DNA of 64,000 nucleotides from AP-16 sp963755055 (GTDB taxonomy: Bacteria > Pseudomonadota > Alphaproteobacteria > Rhizobiales > Xanthobacteraceae): contig CAVWIS010000021.1 of assembly GCA_963755055.1 (NCBI GenBank), positions 1-64,000 of the forward strand, given 5' to 3'. The notes under the pieces are model-generated. The model was not told the DNA's origin. It did not search any database and saw only the letters and a list, made by a program, of their open reading frames with translations. The position numbers were made by a program, and so were the translations under genes. Positions 24,814 through 34,712 of the stretch are shown here, piece by piece (position 1 is the first letter of the stretch; the number at the start of each line of letters is the position of its first letter).

Positions 24814-27156
24814 ATGCTTACCTCGCTCACCCGGCGACTTCGGCAGGACCAGGATTTACCGGAAGAGATCTACGCTTCGCTCGTAGATTCTCTGTACCGG
24901 AATCTGACCGCAATGCTTGCCGGGACGTTGAGCGCCACGTTCGGCACCCTGGTGTCGGCGTGGAAGACCGGCGACTGGGTGTTCGGGTTCATCGCGCTTG
25001 CCACCGCGCTGGTCGGCGTCGCGCGCTATCTCGACTGGAAGGCCTATGCTCGCCGCGAGGAGCAGTCGAGCCGCGCGTCGACCGCCGTGTGGGAGTTCCG
25101 CTACGCGCTGGGAGCCGGGATCTCCGCGTTCCTCCTCGGCCTGTGGTGCTTTTTCGCCTTCGCGACGACGTCGGATCCCATTGTCCACCTGATGTGCGTC
25201 GCGGTGACCATCGGCAACTCGGCGGGCGTGTGCGGGAGGAATTTCGGCAGGCCCCGCATCGTCACCGTGCAGACCATCGGCTCGTTCGTTCCGCTGTTCG
25301 CCGCGCTGATCCTGCGGTTCGATCCGTACTACGCGGCCATCGCCGGCTTCGTCTTCCCGTTCTCGATCGCCCTGAAGGTCATCTCCTTCACGCTCTATCA
25401 GAACCTGCTCAAGGCGGTGATCGCCACCCGCGACATCACGGCGCTGGCCAGCCGCTTCGACACGGCGCTCAACAACATGCCGCATGGGCTGTGCATGTTC
25501 GATGCCCGGCGCCGCGTGGTCGTGTCGAACCGGCGGCTGACCGAGCTGCTCGGCGTCTCGCGCGACATCGCCCAGCGCAATGTCACGGTGCGGCAGCTCC
25601 TGCTGGAATGCGTTCCTCCCGGCATGGTGACGAACCTGAGTTCCGAGCGGCTGGCGGAATTGTTCGACAGCCGGTTGTCCGGACGCAGCAGCGACGACCT
25701 CGTGGTCGAGATCGAGGGCAACCGGGCGCTCGCCGTGACCTTCCAGCCGATGGAGAACGGCGGATCGGTGGTGCTCGTCGAGGACATCACCGACCGCCGC
25801 AATGCCGAAGCCAAGATCAAGCACATGGCGCGGTACGACACCCTGACCGGGCTGCCCAACCGCGTGCACTTCCAGGATCAGATGGATCGGGCGCTCGCGG
25901 TGATGCGGCGCACCGGAGATTCCTGTGCGCTCTTGTTCATCGACCTCGATCAGTTCAAGCAGATCAACGACACGCTGGGTCACGCCTACGGCGATCAGCT
26001 GCTGTGCGCGGTCGCCGACCGGCTGCGCGGCATCGTGCGCGAATGCGACGTGGTGGCCCGCTTCGGCGGCGACGAGTTCATCGTGCTGCAGTCGCCGGTC
26101 AAGCGGCCCGAGGAGGCCTCGACCCTGGCGCACCGCATCGTCGAGGAACTGAGCGAATCCTTCGAGATCGACGGTCATCGCCTGGTCATCGGGGCCAGCA
26201 TCGGGATTGCGATGGCGTCCGAGCAGAATGCCACGGCCGACATCCTCCTGCAGAACGCCGACATGGCGCTCTATCGGGCCAAGTTCGACGGGCGCGGAAC
26301 CTGGCGCTTCTTCGAGCCCGAGATGGAGGTCAAGGCGCAGGCCCGGCGCAAGCTCGAGCTCGATCTGCGGCACGCGCTGGAGACCGACGCTTTCGAGATC
26401 TACTACCAGCCACTGTTCAATCTGAAGACCGGCCAGATCTCCACCTGCGAGGCGTTGCTGCGCTGGCCGCATCCGGAGCGCGGCATGATCTCGCCGGCGG
26501 AATTCATCCCGGTCGCCGAGGAGATGGGTCTGATTGTCGAAATCGGTAAATGGGTGTTGCGCCGGGCCTGCATCGAGTGCTCGCGGTGGCCTCGCCACAT
26601 CCGCGTGGCGGTGAACCTGTCGTCGATCCAGTTCCGGCGCGGCGATGTGGTGGCCGACATCCACGAGGCTCTGGCGATTTCCGGCCTGCCGCCGAACCGG
26701 CTCGAGGTCGAGATCACCGAATCGGTGCTGCTGCAGGACACCGAGGCGACGCGCGCGGCCCTGCTGCGGCTGCGCGATGACGGCGTGCGGATCTCGCTCG
26801 ACGATTTCGGCACGGGCTATTCGAGCCTGAGCTACCTGCACAGCCTGCCGCTGCACAAGGTCAAGATCGATCGCTCGTTCCTGCAGGGGCTCGGGACCAA
26901 CGAGCGTTCGCTGACGCTGCTCCACGGCGTTGCCAAGTTGAGCGCCGAGCTCGGCCTGTCGGTCGTCATCGAGGGGATCGAGACAGAGCAGCAGCTGGCG
27001 CTGATTTCTGCCGAAAAGAGCATCGACGAGGCCCAGGGCTTCCTGTTCAGCATGCCGATCCCCAGTCGGCAGCTTCTCACCCTGCTGGAGGCAACCTCGT
27101 CAAAAATCCGCCAGTTGCCGGAACGACCCCGGCGGGTGAGTGTAGCGGGCGCGTGA
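24814..27156 (+). CDS. Membrane GGDEF-EAL cyclic-di-GMP protein with PAS
   Basis: A 780-residue inner-membrane signalling protein. Residues ~30-200 hold about five to six hydrophobic segments (for example FGFIALATALVGVARYL and FLLGLWCFFAFATT); a PAS domain follows (~212-330, NMPHGLCMFDARRRVVVSN), then GGDEF with intact GGDEF at 418-422 and EAL starting Glu546-Ala-Leu with DDFGTGYSSLSYL. Both catalytic motifs are present, so either synthesis or breakdown of c-di-GMP is possible. The gene precedes the FeeM-like gene in the same direction, separated by 374 bases with its own promoter. Confidence 0.93.
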   Translation: MLTSLTRRLRQDQDLPEEIYASLVDSLYRNLTAMLAGTLSATFGTLVSAWKTGDWVFGFIALATALVGVARYLDWKAYARREEQSSRASTAVWEFRYALGAGISAFLLGLWCFFAFATTSDPIVHLMCVAVTIGNSAGVCGRNFGRPRIVTVQTIGSFVPLFAALILRFDPYYAAIAGFVFPFSIALKVISFTLYQNLLKAVIATRDITALASRFDTALNNMPHGLCMFDARRRVVVSNRRLTELLGVSRDIAQRNVTVRQLLLECVPPGMVTNLSSERLAELFDSRLSGRSSDDLVVEIEGNRALAVTFQPMENGGSVVLVEDITDRRNAEAKIKHMARYDTLTGLPNRVHFQDQMDRALAVMRRTGDSCALLFIDLDQFKQINDTLGHAYGDQLLCAVADRLRGIVRECDVVARFGGDEFIVLQSPVKRPEEASTLAHRIVEELSESFEIDGHRLVIGASIGIAMASEQNATADILLQNADMALYRAKFDGRGTWRFFEPEMEVKAQARRKLELDLRHALETDAFEIYYQPLFNLKTGQISTCEALLRWPHPERGMISPAEFIPVAEEMGLIVEIGKWVLRRACIECSRWPRHIRVAVNLSSIQFRRGDVVADIHEALAISGLPPNRLEVEITESVLLQDTEATRAALLRLRDDGVRISLDDFGTGYSSLSYLHSLPLHKVKIDRSFLQGLGTNERSLTLLHGVAKLSAELGLSVVIEGIETEQQLALISAEKSIDEAQGFLFSMPIPSRQLLTLLEATSSKIRQLPERPRRVSVAGA

Positions 27157-27530
27157 CCGCCGACCGGCGGACGCGGGAGCTCGCCGGTGGTGACGTTACG
27201 GCAGGGTGGCCGTTTCGCCGGGGTGGCGGGCCAGCGCTTCTTCAGCCAGGATGCCTCTGCGGAATGCGGTGCCATCATGCCTCCGCAGGGCAACAATTTA
27301 ACCAAGTAACGGGCTCAAATACAACCGAAGTATACCGCGGCCTGCCGATCGGAGGCGCCGCTACCTTTGATCGCGCCCGCCAGGAATGCGGCCCCCGAAG
27401 GCCCGAAATTGGCCGAAATCGGTTAACCTTAAAATTTCATCGGCCGGATTGACCCTTTACACTTGCATTAAAGAAGCATTAACCTCTCCGGAATGGAGCA
27501 GGTGGGGGCTCCAGGAGTAAGGGTTGGCTT
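27157..27530. other. Regulatory intergenic region, AT-rich
   Basis: No gene. It is markedly AT-richer than its surroundings and contains several TTAA motifs (27423, 27429, 27468, 27479). Confidence 0.5.
27468..27483. promoter_or_regulatory. CtrA-type box upstream of FeeM-like gene
   Basis: TTAA-AGAAGCA-TTAAC fits the full CtrA consensus TTAA-N7-TTAAC exactly. It ends 47 bases before the ATG at 27531. CtrA is the cell-cycle master regulator of Alphaproteobacteria. Confidence 0.6.
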
Positions 27531-28283
27531 ATGAGCGATCAGGCGGCGGAGTGGATGCCGAGCTTTTCCGATCGGGTAATGCAACTGCTTGACCGGGTGG
27601 ACTACCGCCTCGCCGAGACCCCTGACGAAAAGGAAACGATCTATCGCCTGCGCTACGAGGCTTACCTAAGGGAAGGGGCGATCGTCGCCGATTTCGGACG
27701 TCGGCTGGCCGATCGCTTCGACGATGCGGAGAATGCCTGGACGTTCGGTCTCTTCCTCGAGGACCGGCTGGTTTCCTCGCTGCGCATCCACATCGCCTCG
27801 CCCAGCCATCCGGATACGCCGGCAGTCGACGCCTTTCCCGACGTGCTCGGCCCGGAACTCGACGCGGGAAAGACCATCGTCGACCCCAACCGCTTCGTGA
27901 TCGACCATGAAAGCGCCCGGCGCCATCCGGAGCTGCCCTACGTGTCGCTCCGCCTCGCCTACCTGGCGTGCATGTACTTCGACGCCGATCTCGGGACCGC
28001 GACCGTGCGCACTGAGCACCAGGCGTTCTACCGCCGGGTTTTCGCCCACCAGGTGGCGGCCCCCGCCCGGCCCTATCCGACCCTGACCAAGCCGCTGAGC
28101 CTGATGACGGTCCCATGCCGCCCCCTGAAGGAGCACGTGCTGCGGCGCTACCCGTTCTTCTGGTCGACCCTGTTCGAGCGGCGCATGCTGTTCGAGCGCC
28201 GCCAGCGGGCGTCCGGCAATGGGCTGAGCATGTCCGGCGAGCGCTCGCTGCGCATCGCCAAGACCGCCCTGGCGATGGCCTGA
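27531..28283 (+). CDS. FeeM-like N-acyl amino acid synthase / autoinducer-synthase-like acyltransferase
   Basis: A 250-residue protein with the GNAT-like fold of FeeM and LuxI enzymes. The N-terminal part has ETIYRLRYEAYLREG and the following ADRFDDAENAWTFGLFLEDRLVSSLRIH, where LuxI-type enzymes have the conserved Arg and substrate Asp; then DPNRFVIDHESARRHPELPYVSLRL. FeeM relatives transfer an acyl chain from acyl-ACP to an amino acid. There is no acyl carrier gene or LuxR receptor next door. A perfect CtrA box stands in front. The product is not predictable from sequence. Confidence 0.75.
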   Translation: MSDQAAEWMPSFSDRVMQLLDRVDYRLAETPDEKETIYRLRYEAYLREGAIVADFGRRLADRFDDAENAWTFGLFLEDRLVSSLRIHIASPSHPDTPAVDAFPDVLGPELDAGKTIVDPNRFVIDHESARRHPELPYVSLRLAYLACMYFDADLGTATVRTEHQAFYRRVFAHQVAAPARPYPTLTKPLSLMTVPCRPLKEHVLRRYPFFWSTLFERRMLFERRQRASGNGLSMSGERSLRIAKTALAMA

Positions 28284-28461
28284 ACGGGCTTCGGTTGGGC
28301 TGGCATGCCGGAGCGCCGGGCAAACTGGCCCGGCTGGGGTCTCACACCCTCGCGTCACGCCGCCTGCCGCGTCACGGCGTTCCGGCGACCGCCGGATCTA
28401 CAACATGGCGATTCCCGCCGCTTGGCTGGCGACATTGACCGCCGACTACTGAGCCCAGCCC

Positions 28462-29505
28462 TTACTTGTACGTCTCGTTGGAGCGTTTGGCGAAGTCGTT
28501 CGTCCAGGTCTGCTCCAGCTTGATCCTGTCCGGCTTGATGTTCTCGTCGGAGGCGGCGAGAAACCTGAGGCAGGTCGCCGGACCGTCCTCGGGCATCAGG
28601 CCGTCCGGGGAGAGCACGTCGCGAACGTTCTTCAGCGCCGCCATGTACAGCATCTTGTCGCCCAGCAGATAGTTTTCCGGGACTACCTTGGCCACCTCCT
28701 CCGGCGTAGCGCGCTGCAGCCACTTGTCGGCGCGCACGATGGCATTGGCCAGCGCCTGCACCGTGCCGGGGTTCTTCTGGATGAATTCGACCTTGGAATT
28801 GATGGTGGCCGCCGGCATCGGTCCGCCGAACGTGTCGAGATTTCCCCGCATGGTGCGGGTGTCGACCAGGACCTTGATCGCTCCCTTCTGCTGCAGCATG
28901 GTGAAGACCGGATCCGATTGCGAGATCCCGTCGATCTCGCCGTTGGCGACGGCCGCCAGCACCGAGGCGCCGGCGCCGGTACCGATGACCACCACGTCGC
29001 TCGGCTTGAGGCCCGCCCTGGAGATCCAGTAGTTCAGCAGCATGTGCGTGCTCGAGCCCGGCGCGCTCACGCCGAATTTCAGGCCCTTCACGTCGCTGGC
29101 CGAGTTCACCTTGTCGGCGTTCTTGGCGGTCACTCCGACGGCGAGCTGCATGCCGCGTCCGATCACCGCGAAGGCTTGGACATGCTGGCCGAGCATCTGC
29201 ATGCGGATCGTGTGCTCATAGGCCCCGGCAACCACGTCGGCGCTCCCCCCGATCAGCGCTTGCACCGATTTGCTGCCTCCGGCAAAGTCCTGGATCTCGA
29301 CCTCGAGCCCTTCGTCCTTGAAGTAGCCGAGCTGCTCGGCGATGGTCAGCGCCAGATAATAGAGCGCCGACTTGCCGCCGACCGCGAGCACGACCTTGGT
29401 CTTCTCCGGGACCGCGGTGGCAGTCGCCGCGGGAAGCAGGCCGGCGCCGGCGGCGAGCACGGCCGAAACCAGCAACCTGCGGCGCGCAATCCCGCGCTCA
29501 TGCAT
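28462..29505 (-). CDS. NMT1/TauT-type ABC transporter substrate-binding protein
   Basis: A 347-residue periplasmic binding protein of the SsuA/NMT1 family (nitrate, sulphonate, taurine or pyrimidine ligands). The export signal contains twin arginines (ARRRLLVSAVLAAGAG), so Tat export is possible. Family marks are YYLALTIAEQLGYFKDEGLEVEIQDFAGGSKSVQAL, GSADVVAGAYEH and FGVSAPGSSTHMLLNYW. ATG 29505 follows GGAGG by five bases. No permease or ATPase gene is adjacent, so it is an orphan in this window. Confidence 0.88.
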   Translation of the reverse strand: MHERGIARRRLLVSAVLAAGAGLLPAATATAVPEKTKVVLAVGGKSALYYLALTIAEQLGYFKDEGLEVEIQDFAGGSKSVQALIGGSADVVAGAYEHTIRMQMLGQHVQAFAVIGRGMQLAVGVTAKNADKVNSASDVKGLKFGVSAPGSSTHMLLNYWISRAGLKPSDVVVIGTGAGASVLAAVANGEIDGISQSDPVFTMLQQKGAIKVLVDTRTMRGNLDTFGGPMPAATINSKVEFIQKNPGTVQALANAIVRADKWLQRATPEEVAKVVPENYLLGDKMLYMAALKNVRDVLSPDGLMPEDGPATCLRFLAASDENIKPDRIKLEQTWTNDFAKRSNETYK

Positions 29506-29805
29506 GGGGTCCTCCACACGTATTGCTTGAGGTCATTTCTTGCGCCCAGGATGCCGGACCGGGCACCCGCAGTCCATCTGGAACTTTGCGCGCCGATCTC
29601 GGGTCCGATCGGGCTCGGGGATCCGGCACCGGTAAGTACGAATACCGACATGGATCGGGCATTACCAACCATTCAGTCTTGACGCTTAAGCTTTCGCTCG
29701 ATCTCGCGAGAACCGCGGCTCATCCGCATGGCGAATGTCGGCTCGGGCCTGTCGCCTGCAGTACCCCGATCGGCGGAGAATCCGAAAACCACGGAGCATT
29801 GAGCG

Positions 29806-30912
29806 ATGGGCGTTTCGGAGTCGCTGCTCGCCGACCTCGAGGACGCGATGCGACGAGGCACGCCGGACCAGCGGGCGTCGACGCTGCGCCGCGTGACCGA
29901 CTTGTTTCTCGACCGCACCAAGCGGCTCAACGAGGAGCAGGTCTCGCTGTTCGACCAGGTGATCAGCAACCTGATCGACGAGATCGAGATCAAAGCGCTT
30001 GTCGAGCTCGGCGGCAGGCTGGCGCAGGTATTCAACGCGCCGCCCGACGTGATCCGACGACTTGCCGACCACGACGACATCGCGGTTTCCGGGCCGGTTC
30101 TCACCTATTCGGAGCGGCTGACCAACTCCGACCTGGTCGGCACCGCAGAGACCAAGAGCCAGGCGCATCTGCTCGCTATATCGGGCCGGAAAAGGATCAA
30201 CGAGCCCGTCACCGACATCCTGATACGCCGTGGCGACGATGCGGTGGCGCGCAAGGTCGCGGCGAATACCGGCGCCCGCTTTTCCGAATACGGCTTCGAC
30301 GCCCTCGTCGAGCGCGCCCGCACCGACGGTAGGCTCGCCGAGAACGTGGCGCAGCGCGCCGACCTTCCGCCGGACCTGCTGCGTGCGCTGGTCGCGCAGG
30401 CGACCGCGGCAGTGCGGCAGCGCCTGCTCGCGATCACCCGACCCGACACTCACGGCGACATCGCCCGAATACTGGAAAAGGTCTCGGTCGACGTGACCAG
30501 CGCCTGCGAGCCGGAGTTCCTGCGCACCCTTCGGTCGATGCACGACAATGGCGAGCTCGGAGAGCGCGATCTGGCGGAATTCGCCATATCGGGTCGCTTC
30601 GACGAGACCGCGGCGGCGCTGTCTCTGCTCTGCGGGATCCCGATCGAGACCGTCGACGGCCTGCTGCACGACGATCGAGTCGACCCGATTCTGGTGATGT
30701 GCAAGGCCGTCGGACTAGGATGGCCGACCGTGTGGGCGGTGATCTGTGTGGGCCGCGCGGGACGCGGAGGGCTCGATGCCGCAGTGCTTCGCGATGAGTT
30801 CGGCAGATTGTCGCGGGCGACGGCCGAGCGGGCGATGCGTTTCTGGCGAGTTCGGCAAACGACCTTGAACCAGGTCGGAGATTCCGCGCGGTCGGCGCAC
30901 AGCACCGCATAG
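29806..30912 (+). CDS. DUF2336 domain protein, paralogue 1
   Basis: A 368-residue all-helical, repeat-like protein of the DUF2336 family found mainly in Alphaproteobacteria. The N-terminal third (LEDAMRRGTPDQRAST, RRVTDLFLDRT, SLFDQVISNLIDEIEIKALVELG) and the central GRKRINEPVTDILIRRGDDAVARKVAANTGARFSEYGF are conserved in the next gene. No membrane span or catalytic motif. Cellular role not established. Confidence 0.82.
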   Translation: MGVSESLLADLEDAMRRGTPDQRASTLRRVTDLFLDRTKRLNEEQVSLFDQVISNLIDEIEIKALVELGGRLAQVFNAPPDVIRRLADHDDIAVSGPVLTYSERLTNSDLVGTAETKSQAHLLAISGRKRINEPVTDILIRRGDDAVARKVAANTGARFSEYGFDALVERARTDGRLAENVAQRADLPPDLLRALVAQATAAVRQRLLAITRPDTHGDIARILEKVSVDVTSACEPEFLRTLRSMHDNGELGERDLAEFAISGRFDETAAALSLLCGIPIETVDGLLHDDRVDPILVMCKAVGLGWPTVWAVICVGRAGRGGLDAAVLRDEFGRLSRATAERAMRFWRVRQTTLNQVGDSARSAHSTA

Positions 30913-31293
30913 GGCGGACGCTCGTCGGCCGCACATGCGCCGCGCGGCGACGCCGAGCAGCAGGATCGAGCCGCAGGGAGCGGCGATTAGATCCGCTACC
31001 GCCGGCGAAGCCGGTCGGCCTCCTCGGCACGCGTCGGATCCTCCATATTGGGTCAAATGCTGGGAAATTACCCCGCGGCAATGGTCGCTTTCGCGACATC
31101 GCCGGGAAATTTGATCGAGCGGGAGAACGCGAAATTCATTTTTCGCGTCTACTAATATCGATCAACCGGGATTCGGTTCGTGCATTGCGGCTCGCGTCGA
31201 ATGGGCCGCGCAATGCAGACGGGATCACGCTGAGGACTTCTGGTCGGCGCGGCTGGGCGTACGACCGGCAGGTTCGGCAACGCTGGGGATCAC
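30913..31293. other. Intergenic between DUF2336 paralogues
   Basis: About 380 bases without a gene; an AT-rich tract at 31120-31165 is the probable promoter zone of the second paralogue. Confidence 0.45.
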
Positions 31294-32421
31294 ATGCGTA
31301 CCAACAATTCACTGATCTTCGAGATCGAGGAGGCCGTCCGCTCCGGATCGCCGGGCCGACGCGCCGATACGTTGCGCGGCGTCACCGACCTTTTCCTCAA
31401 CGATGCGAGCCGGCTCAGCGAGGAGCAGGTCGTGTTGTTCGACGATGTGATCGGGCGTCTCATCGACGAGATCGAGATCAAAGCGCTGATCGAGCTCGGT
31501 CAGCGCTTGGCGCCGGTCGCCAATGCCCCGGTCGAGGTGATCCGTCGGCTCGCCCATCACGACGACGTCGCGGTCGCCGGTGCGGTGCTCGTGCATTCGG
31601 AGCGGCTGACCGATGCGGATCTCGTCGCCATCGCCGAGACCAGGGGGCAGGCGCACCTGCTGGCGATGTCGAGCCGCAAGCGGCTCGATGAGGCGGTCAC
31701 CGATGCTCTGGTACGTCTGGGTAACGATGCGGTATTGCGCAAGGTTGCCGGCAATTCCGGGGCGCGGTTCTCGCAGACCGGCTTCGGGATGCTGGTGGAG
31801 CGCGCCCGCGGCGACGGAGCTCTCGCGGAAAAAATCGTCCTGCGTTCTGATGTTCCGCCGCATCTCTTCCACGCTTTGGTGATGCAGGCGACGGAGGTCG
31901 TGCACCGTCATCTGACGGCGGTGGCGCCGCCGGAAACCCGAGCGGCCATCGATCGCGCTCTCGCCAGGATCTCGGCCGAGGTCAGGGTCGAACTCGCCAC
32001 GGCGAGCGAGCAGGGAAGTGCGGTCGAGCTGGTGCGATCGATGCACGAGGCAGGGAACCTCGCGGAGAGCGACGTCGTCGCCTTCGCCAAGGCCCGACGC
32101 TTCGACGAAACCATCGCGGCGCTCGCGCTCCTGAGCTCGATGCCCATCGACGTCGTCGACAGCGTCATGCGCGACGATCGCGTCGACCCGATTCTCATTC
32201 TCTGCAAGGCCGCCGGCCTGAAATGGCGAACCCTCTGTGCGGTGATCTCGATCGGGCGGGGCGGTCGTGGCGCCTCGTCGCTCGACCTCGACACGGTTCG
32301 CTTCGATTTCGACAAGCTTTCGGGGGCGACCGCGCGGCGGGTGCTGCGGTTCTGGCAGGTCCGACAGGTGGCGAGGACCAATACGGGCGACGCCGCCGAG
32401 TGGCTGGCGGAAGGGGACTGA
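31294..32421 (+). CDS. DUF2336 domain protein, paralogue 2
   Basis: A 375-residue homologue of the preceding protein with the same block order (RADTLRGVTDLFLNDASRL, SEEQVVLFDDVIGRLIDEIEIKALIELGQ, SSRKRLDEAVTDALVRLGNDAVLRKVAGN, and the closing KLSGATARRVLRFWQVRQ). The two are about equally long and in the same orientation, so they arose by tandem duplication; each has its own leader region. Function unknown. Confidence 0.82.
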   Translation: MRTNNSLIFEIEEAVRSGSPGRRADTLRGVTDLFLNDASRLSEEQVVLFDDVIGRLIDEIEIKALIELGQRLAPVANAPVEVIRRLAHHDDVAVAGAVLVHSERLTDADLVAIAETRGQAHLLAMSSRKRLDEAVTDALVRLGNDAVLRKVAGNSGARFSQTGFGMLVERARGDGALAEKIVLRSDVPPHLFHALVMQATEVVHRHLTAVAPPETRAAIDRALARISAEVRVELATASEQGSAVELVRSMHEAGNLAESDVVAFAKARRFDETIAALALLSSMPIDVVDSVMRDDRVDPILILCKAAGLKWRTLCAVISIGRGGRGASSLDLDTVRFDFDKLSGATARRVLRFWQVRQVARTNTGDAAEWLAEGD

Positions 32422-32586
32422 CCCTCGTTCGCTTGGCCGGGCCGGCCTTCCTTAACGGAACCATCACGCGCATCGCTGCGTCGATCCGAGCGGGGACGTG
32501 CTCCAGCCCGACTTTCTCAAGGCTATTCCCCGGCGTCCTGGTATCATTGGCCCATCGATCGGATGCTCGACGGAGGAATCGACACG

Positions 32587-32919
32587 ATGGCCAAGGATGC
32601 TCAGACCGTCCGGCGAATCCTGCAGCTGCGCATGCGGGCGCCGACGCCGGACATCACGCAGATGCTGGCCTTCGCCAAGGCGGCGATTCCGTTCTACGAG
32701 GCTTTCGGCAATACCAGGGTTCGGCTATTGCGCAATGTCGACGATCAGGCCCAGTTCGTCCAGGAGATCGAATACGAGGCCGAGGCGACCCTCGAGCTGA
32801 ACCGCCAGAAGGTCGCCAGCGATCCCACTCTCCAGGGCTACATCCGGACCTGGCGGTCGTTGTTTCCGGGGGGCGTCGAGTTCGACGTCTACGAGGACGT
32901 GACCGAGGGCGGCGGATGA
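32587..32919 (+). CDS. Hypothetical protein, dimeric alpha/beta-barrel-like
   Basis: A 110-residue cytosolic protein. GGAGG lies nine bases before ATG 32587. The alternation of RRILQLRMRAP, a helix (MLAFAKAAIPFYEAFG) and VRLLRNVDDQAQFVQEIEYE resembles NIPSNAP/antibiotic-monooxygenase-type ferredoxin folds, but no catalytic residues can be named. It converges on the CoA-ligase gene, 15 bases between stops. Confidence 0.6.
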   Translation: MAKDAQTVRRILQLRMRAPTPDITQMLAFAKAAIPFYEAFGNTRVRLLRNVDDQAQFVQEIEYEAEATLELNRQKVASDPTLQGYIRTWRSLFPGGVEFDVYEDVTEGGG

Positions 32920-32934
32920 TCCTGCCCTGCGGCG

Positions 32935-34521
32935 TCAATGCATCCGCCGTGCCTCCTCGTCGCGCAGCAGGAAACGCTGGATTTTTCCGGTCGCGGTCCG
33001 CGGCAGATCGGAACGGATGTCGATCCACCGCGGGTATTTCCACGCACCCGCCCGTTCCTTCACCAGGATCTTCAGCGATTCGAGCAGTCGTTCGTCCGCC
33101 ACATAGCCCTGCTTGAGCACCACGAAGGCTTTCGGCTTGGTCAGCCCGTCGGCGTCGTCCTTGCCGATGACGGCCGCCTCGAGCACGGCCTCGTGGGTCG
33201 CCAGCGCCGCCTCGACCTCGAACGGGGAGACCCACATGCCGCTCACCTTGAACATGTCGTCGGTGCGCCCGCAGTAGTGATAGTAGCCGTCCGGGTCGCG
33301 GAAGAACTTGTCCCCCGTATAGGTCCAGGGACCGACGAACGTGCGGCGGCTCCTTGCCCGCTGGTTCCAATAACCCTCGCCGCTGGAGGGACCGCTCACC
33401 ACGAGCTCGCCGATCTCACCGGTGCCGAGCGCGCGCCCCCCTTCGTCGACGATCTTCGCGTCGTAGCCAGGAACCGGCTTGCCGAGCGATCCGTAGCGGA
33501 CGTCGCCCGGCCGGTTGCTCAGGAACGTCTGCAGCATCTCGGTCGAGCCGATGCCGTCGAGAATGTCGACCCCGACCTGCTCGCGCCAGCGTTCGCCGAG
33601 ACGGGGAGGCAGCGCCTCGCCGGCCGACACGCAGACGCGCAGCCGGTCGGAGCCGAGGCCGCGTGTCAGGCCCTTGTGGGCGAGCAGTGCCGCATAGAGC
33701 GACGGCACGCCGTAGAAGATGCTCGGTCGGTGGCGCCGCATGGCATCGAGGATCGCCTCGGGCGTCGGCCGGTCGGGCATGAGAACCGCGCTCGCTCCGA
33801 CCGACATGGGAAACGACATGGCGTTGCCGAGCCCGTAGGCGAAGAACAGCTTTGCCGCCGAGAACACCACGTCGTCCTCGCCGATCGCCAGGATGCCGCG
33901 GCCGAACAATCTCGCCGTCGCCATCAGGCTCGTGTGCACGTGCTTGACGGCCTTGGGGTCGCCGGTCGAGCCCGACGTGTAGAGCCAGAACGCGACCTCG
34001 TCGGATACCGTCGGTGCGGTGAACGGTTGCGGCGGCTGCCCGGCCATCAGATCCCCGAGCAGATGGACGTCGCGGTCGAACCCGGTCTTGTCGGCGGCGG
34101 ATCCACCGACCAGCACGATGGTCCGCAGATGCGGCATGCCGCGGACGATCGGGCGCAGCGCCGGCGCCAGCGATGCGGCGATCACGATGGCAGCGGCGCG
34201 GCTGTCGGCGAGCATGTAGGCCTGGCGTTCCGCCGGGAGGAATGTATTGAGCGGCACCGCAACCAGTCCGGCGCGGATCGCACCGAAGAAGGTGACCGGA
34301 TAGTCGACCGTATCGTTGAGCAGCAGCGCGATCCGGCATTCGGGCCGCACGCCGAGCGCGCGCAGGGCGCGCGCGAACCGGAACGTTGCCGTCTGCAGCT
34401 CGCCATAGGTCATCGACCGCGCAGGATCGGTGAATGCGATCTTCTCGCCGAGCCCGCGTGCCACGTTGGCGTCGACGAAATCGGCAGCGGCGTTGTATGG
34501 CCGCCGGCCCTCCTCCAGCAT
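32935..34521 (-). CDS. Benzoate-CoA ligase family protein
   Basis: A 528-residue ANL-superfamily enzyme, activating a carboxylate to its adenylate and then CoA thioester. Visible motifs: P-loop WLYTSGSTGDPKAVKH, the aromatic-acid pocket AKLFFAYGLGNAMSFPMSVGA, GIGSTEMLQTFLSNRPGDVR, YTGDKFFRDPDGYYHYCGRTDDMFKVSGMWVSP and the catalytic Lys of PRTATGKIQRFLL. The AYGLGN/FLSNRPG pattern is that of BadA/HbaA-type ligases for benzoate or hydroxybenzoate. ATG 34521 is preferred to open extensions up to 34605. No other aromatic-degradation genes are in the window. Confidence 0.87.
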   Translation of the reverse strand: MLEEGRRPYNAAADFVDANVARGLGEKIAFTDPARSMTYGELQTATFRFARALRALGVRPECRIALLLNDTVDYPVTFFGAIRAGLVAVPLNTFLPAERQAYMLADSRAAAIVIAASLAPALRPIVRGMPHLRTIVLVGGSAADKTGFDRDVHLLGDLMAGQPPQPFTAPTVSDEVAFWLYTSGSTGDPKAVKHVHTSLMATARLFGRGILAIGEDDVVFSAAKLFFAYGLGNAMSFPMSVGASAVLMPDRPTPEAILDAMRRHRPSIFYGVPSLYAALLAHKGLTRGLGSDRLRVCVSAGEALPPRLGERWREQVGVDILDGIGSTEMLQTFLSNRPGDVRYGSLGKPVPGYDAKIVDEGGRALGTGEIGELVVSGPSSGEGYWNQRARSRRTFVGPWTYTGDKFFRDPDGYYHYCGRTDDMFKVSGMWVSPFEVEAALATHEAVLEAAVIGKDDADGLTKPKAFVVLKQGYVADERLLESLKILVKERAGAWKYPRWIDIRSDLPRTATGKIQRFLLRDEEARRMH

Positions 34522-34712
34522 GGGCTCCGTCGCTCCTTCGGCGCTTGCGGTGCTATCGTTCTGCCGGCGGCGAGGATAGGGGCGCATGCATTCGATTGCA
34601 ATCAACCGGGCGGCGGCCGACGCCCGCCAGAACGATAACCCTAATGGTACTTGGTGGACCGCTACGCAAACCGGCCCTCCGTACCTTTGTGCGCGCCGTC
34701 GGTGATCAACAA

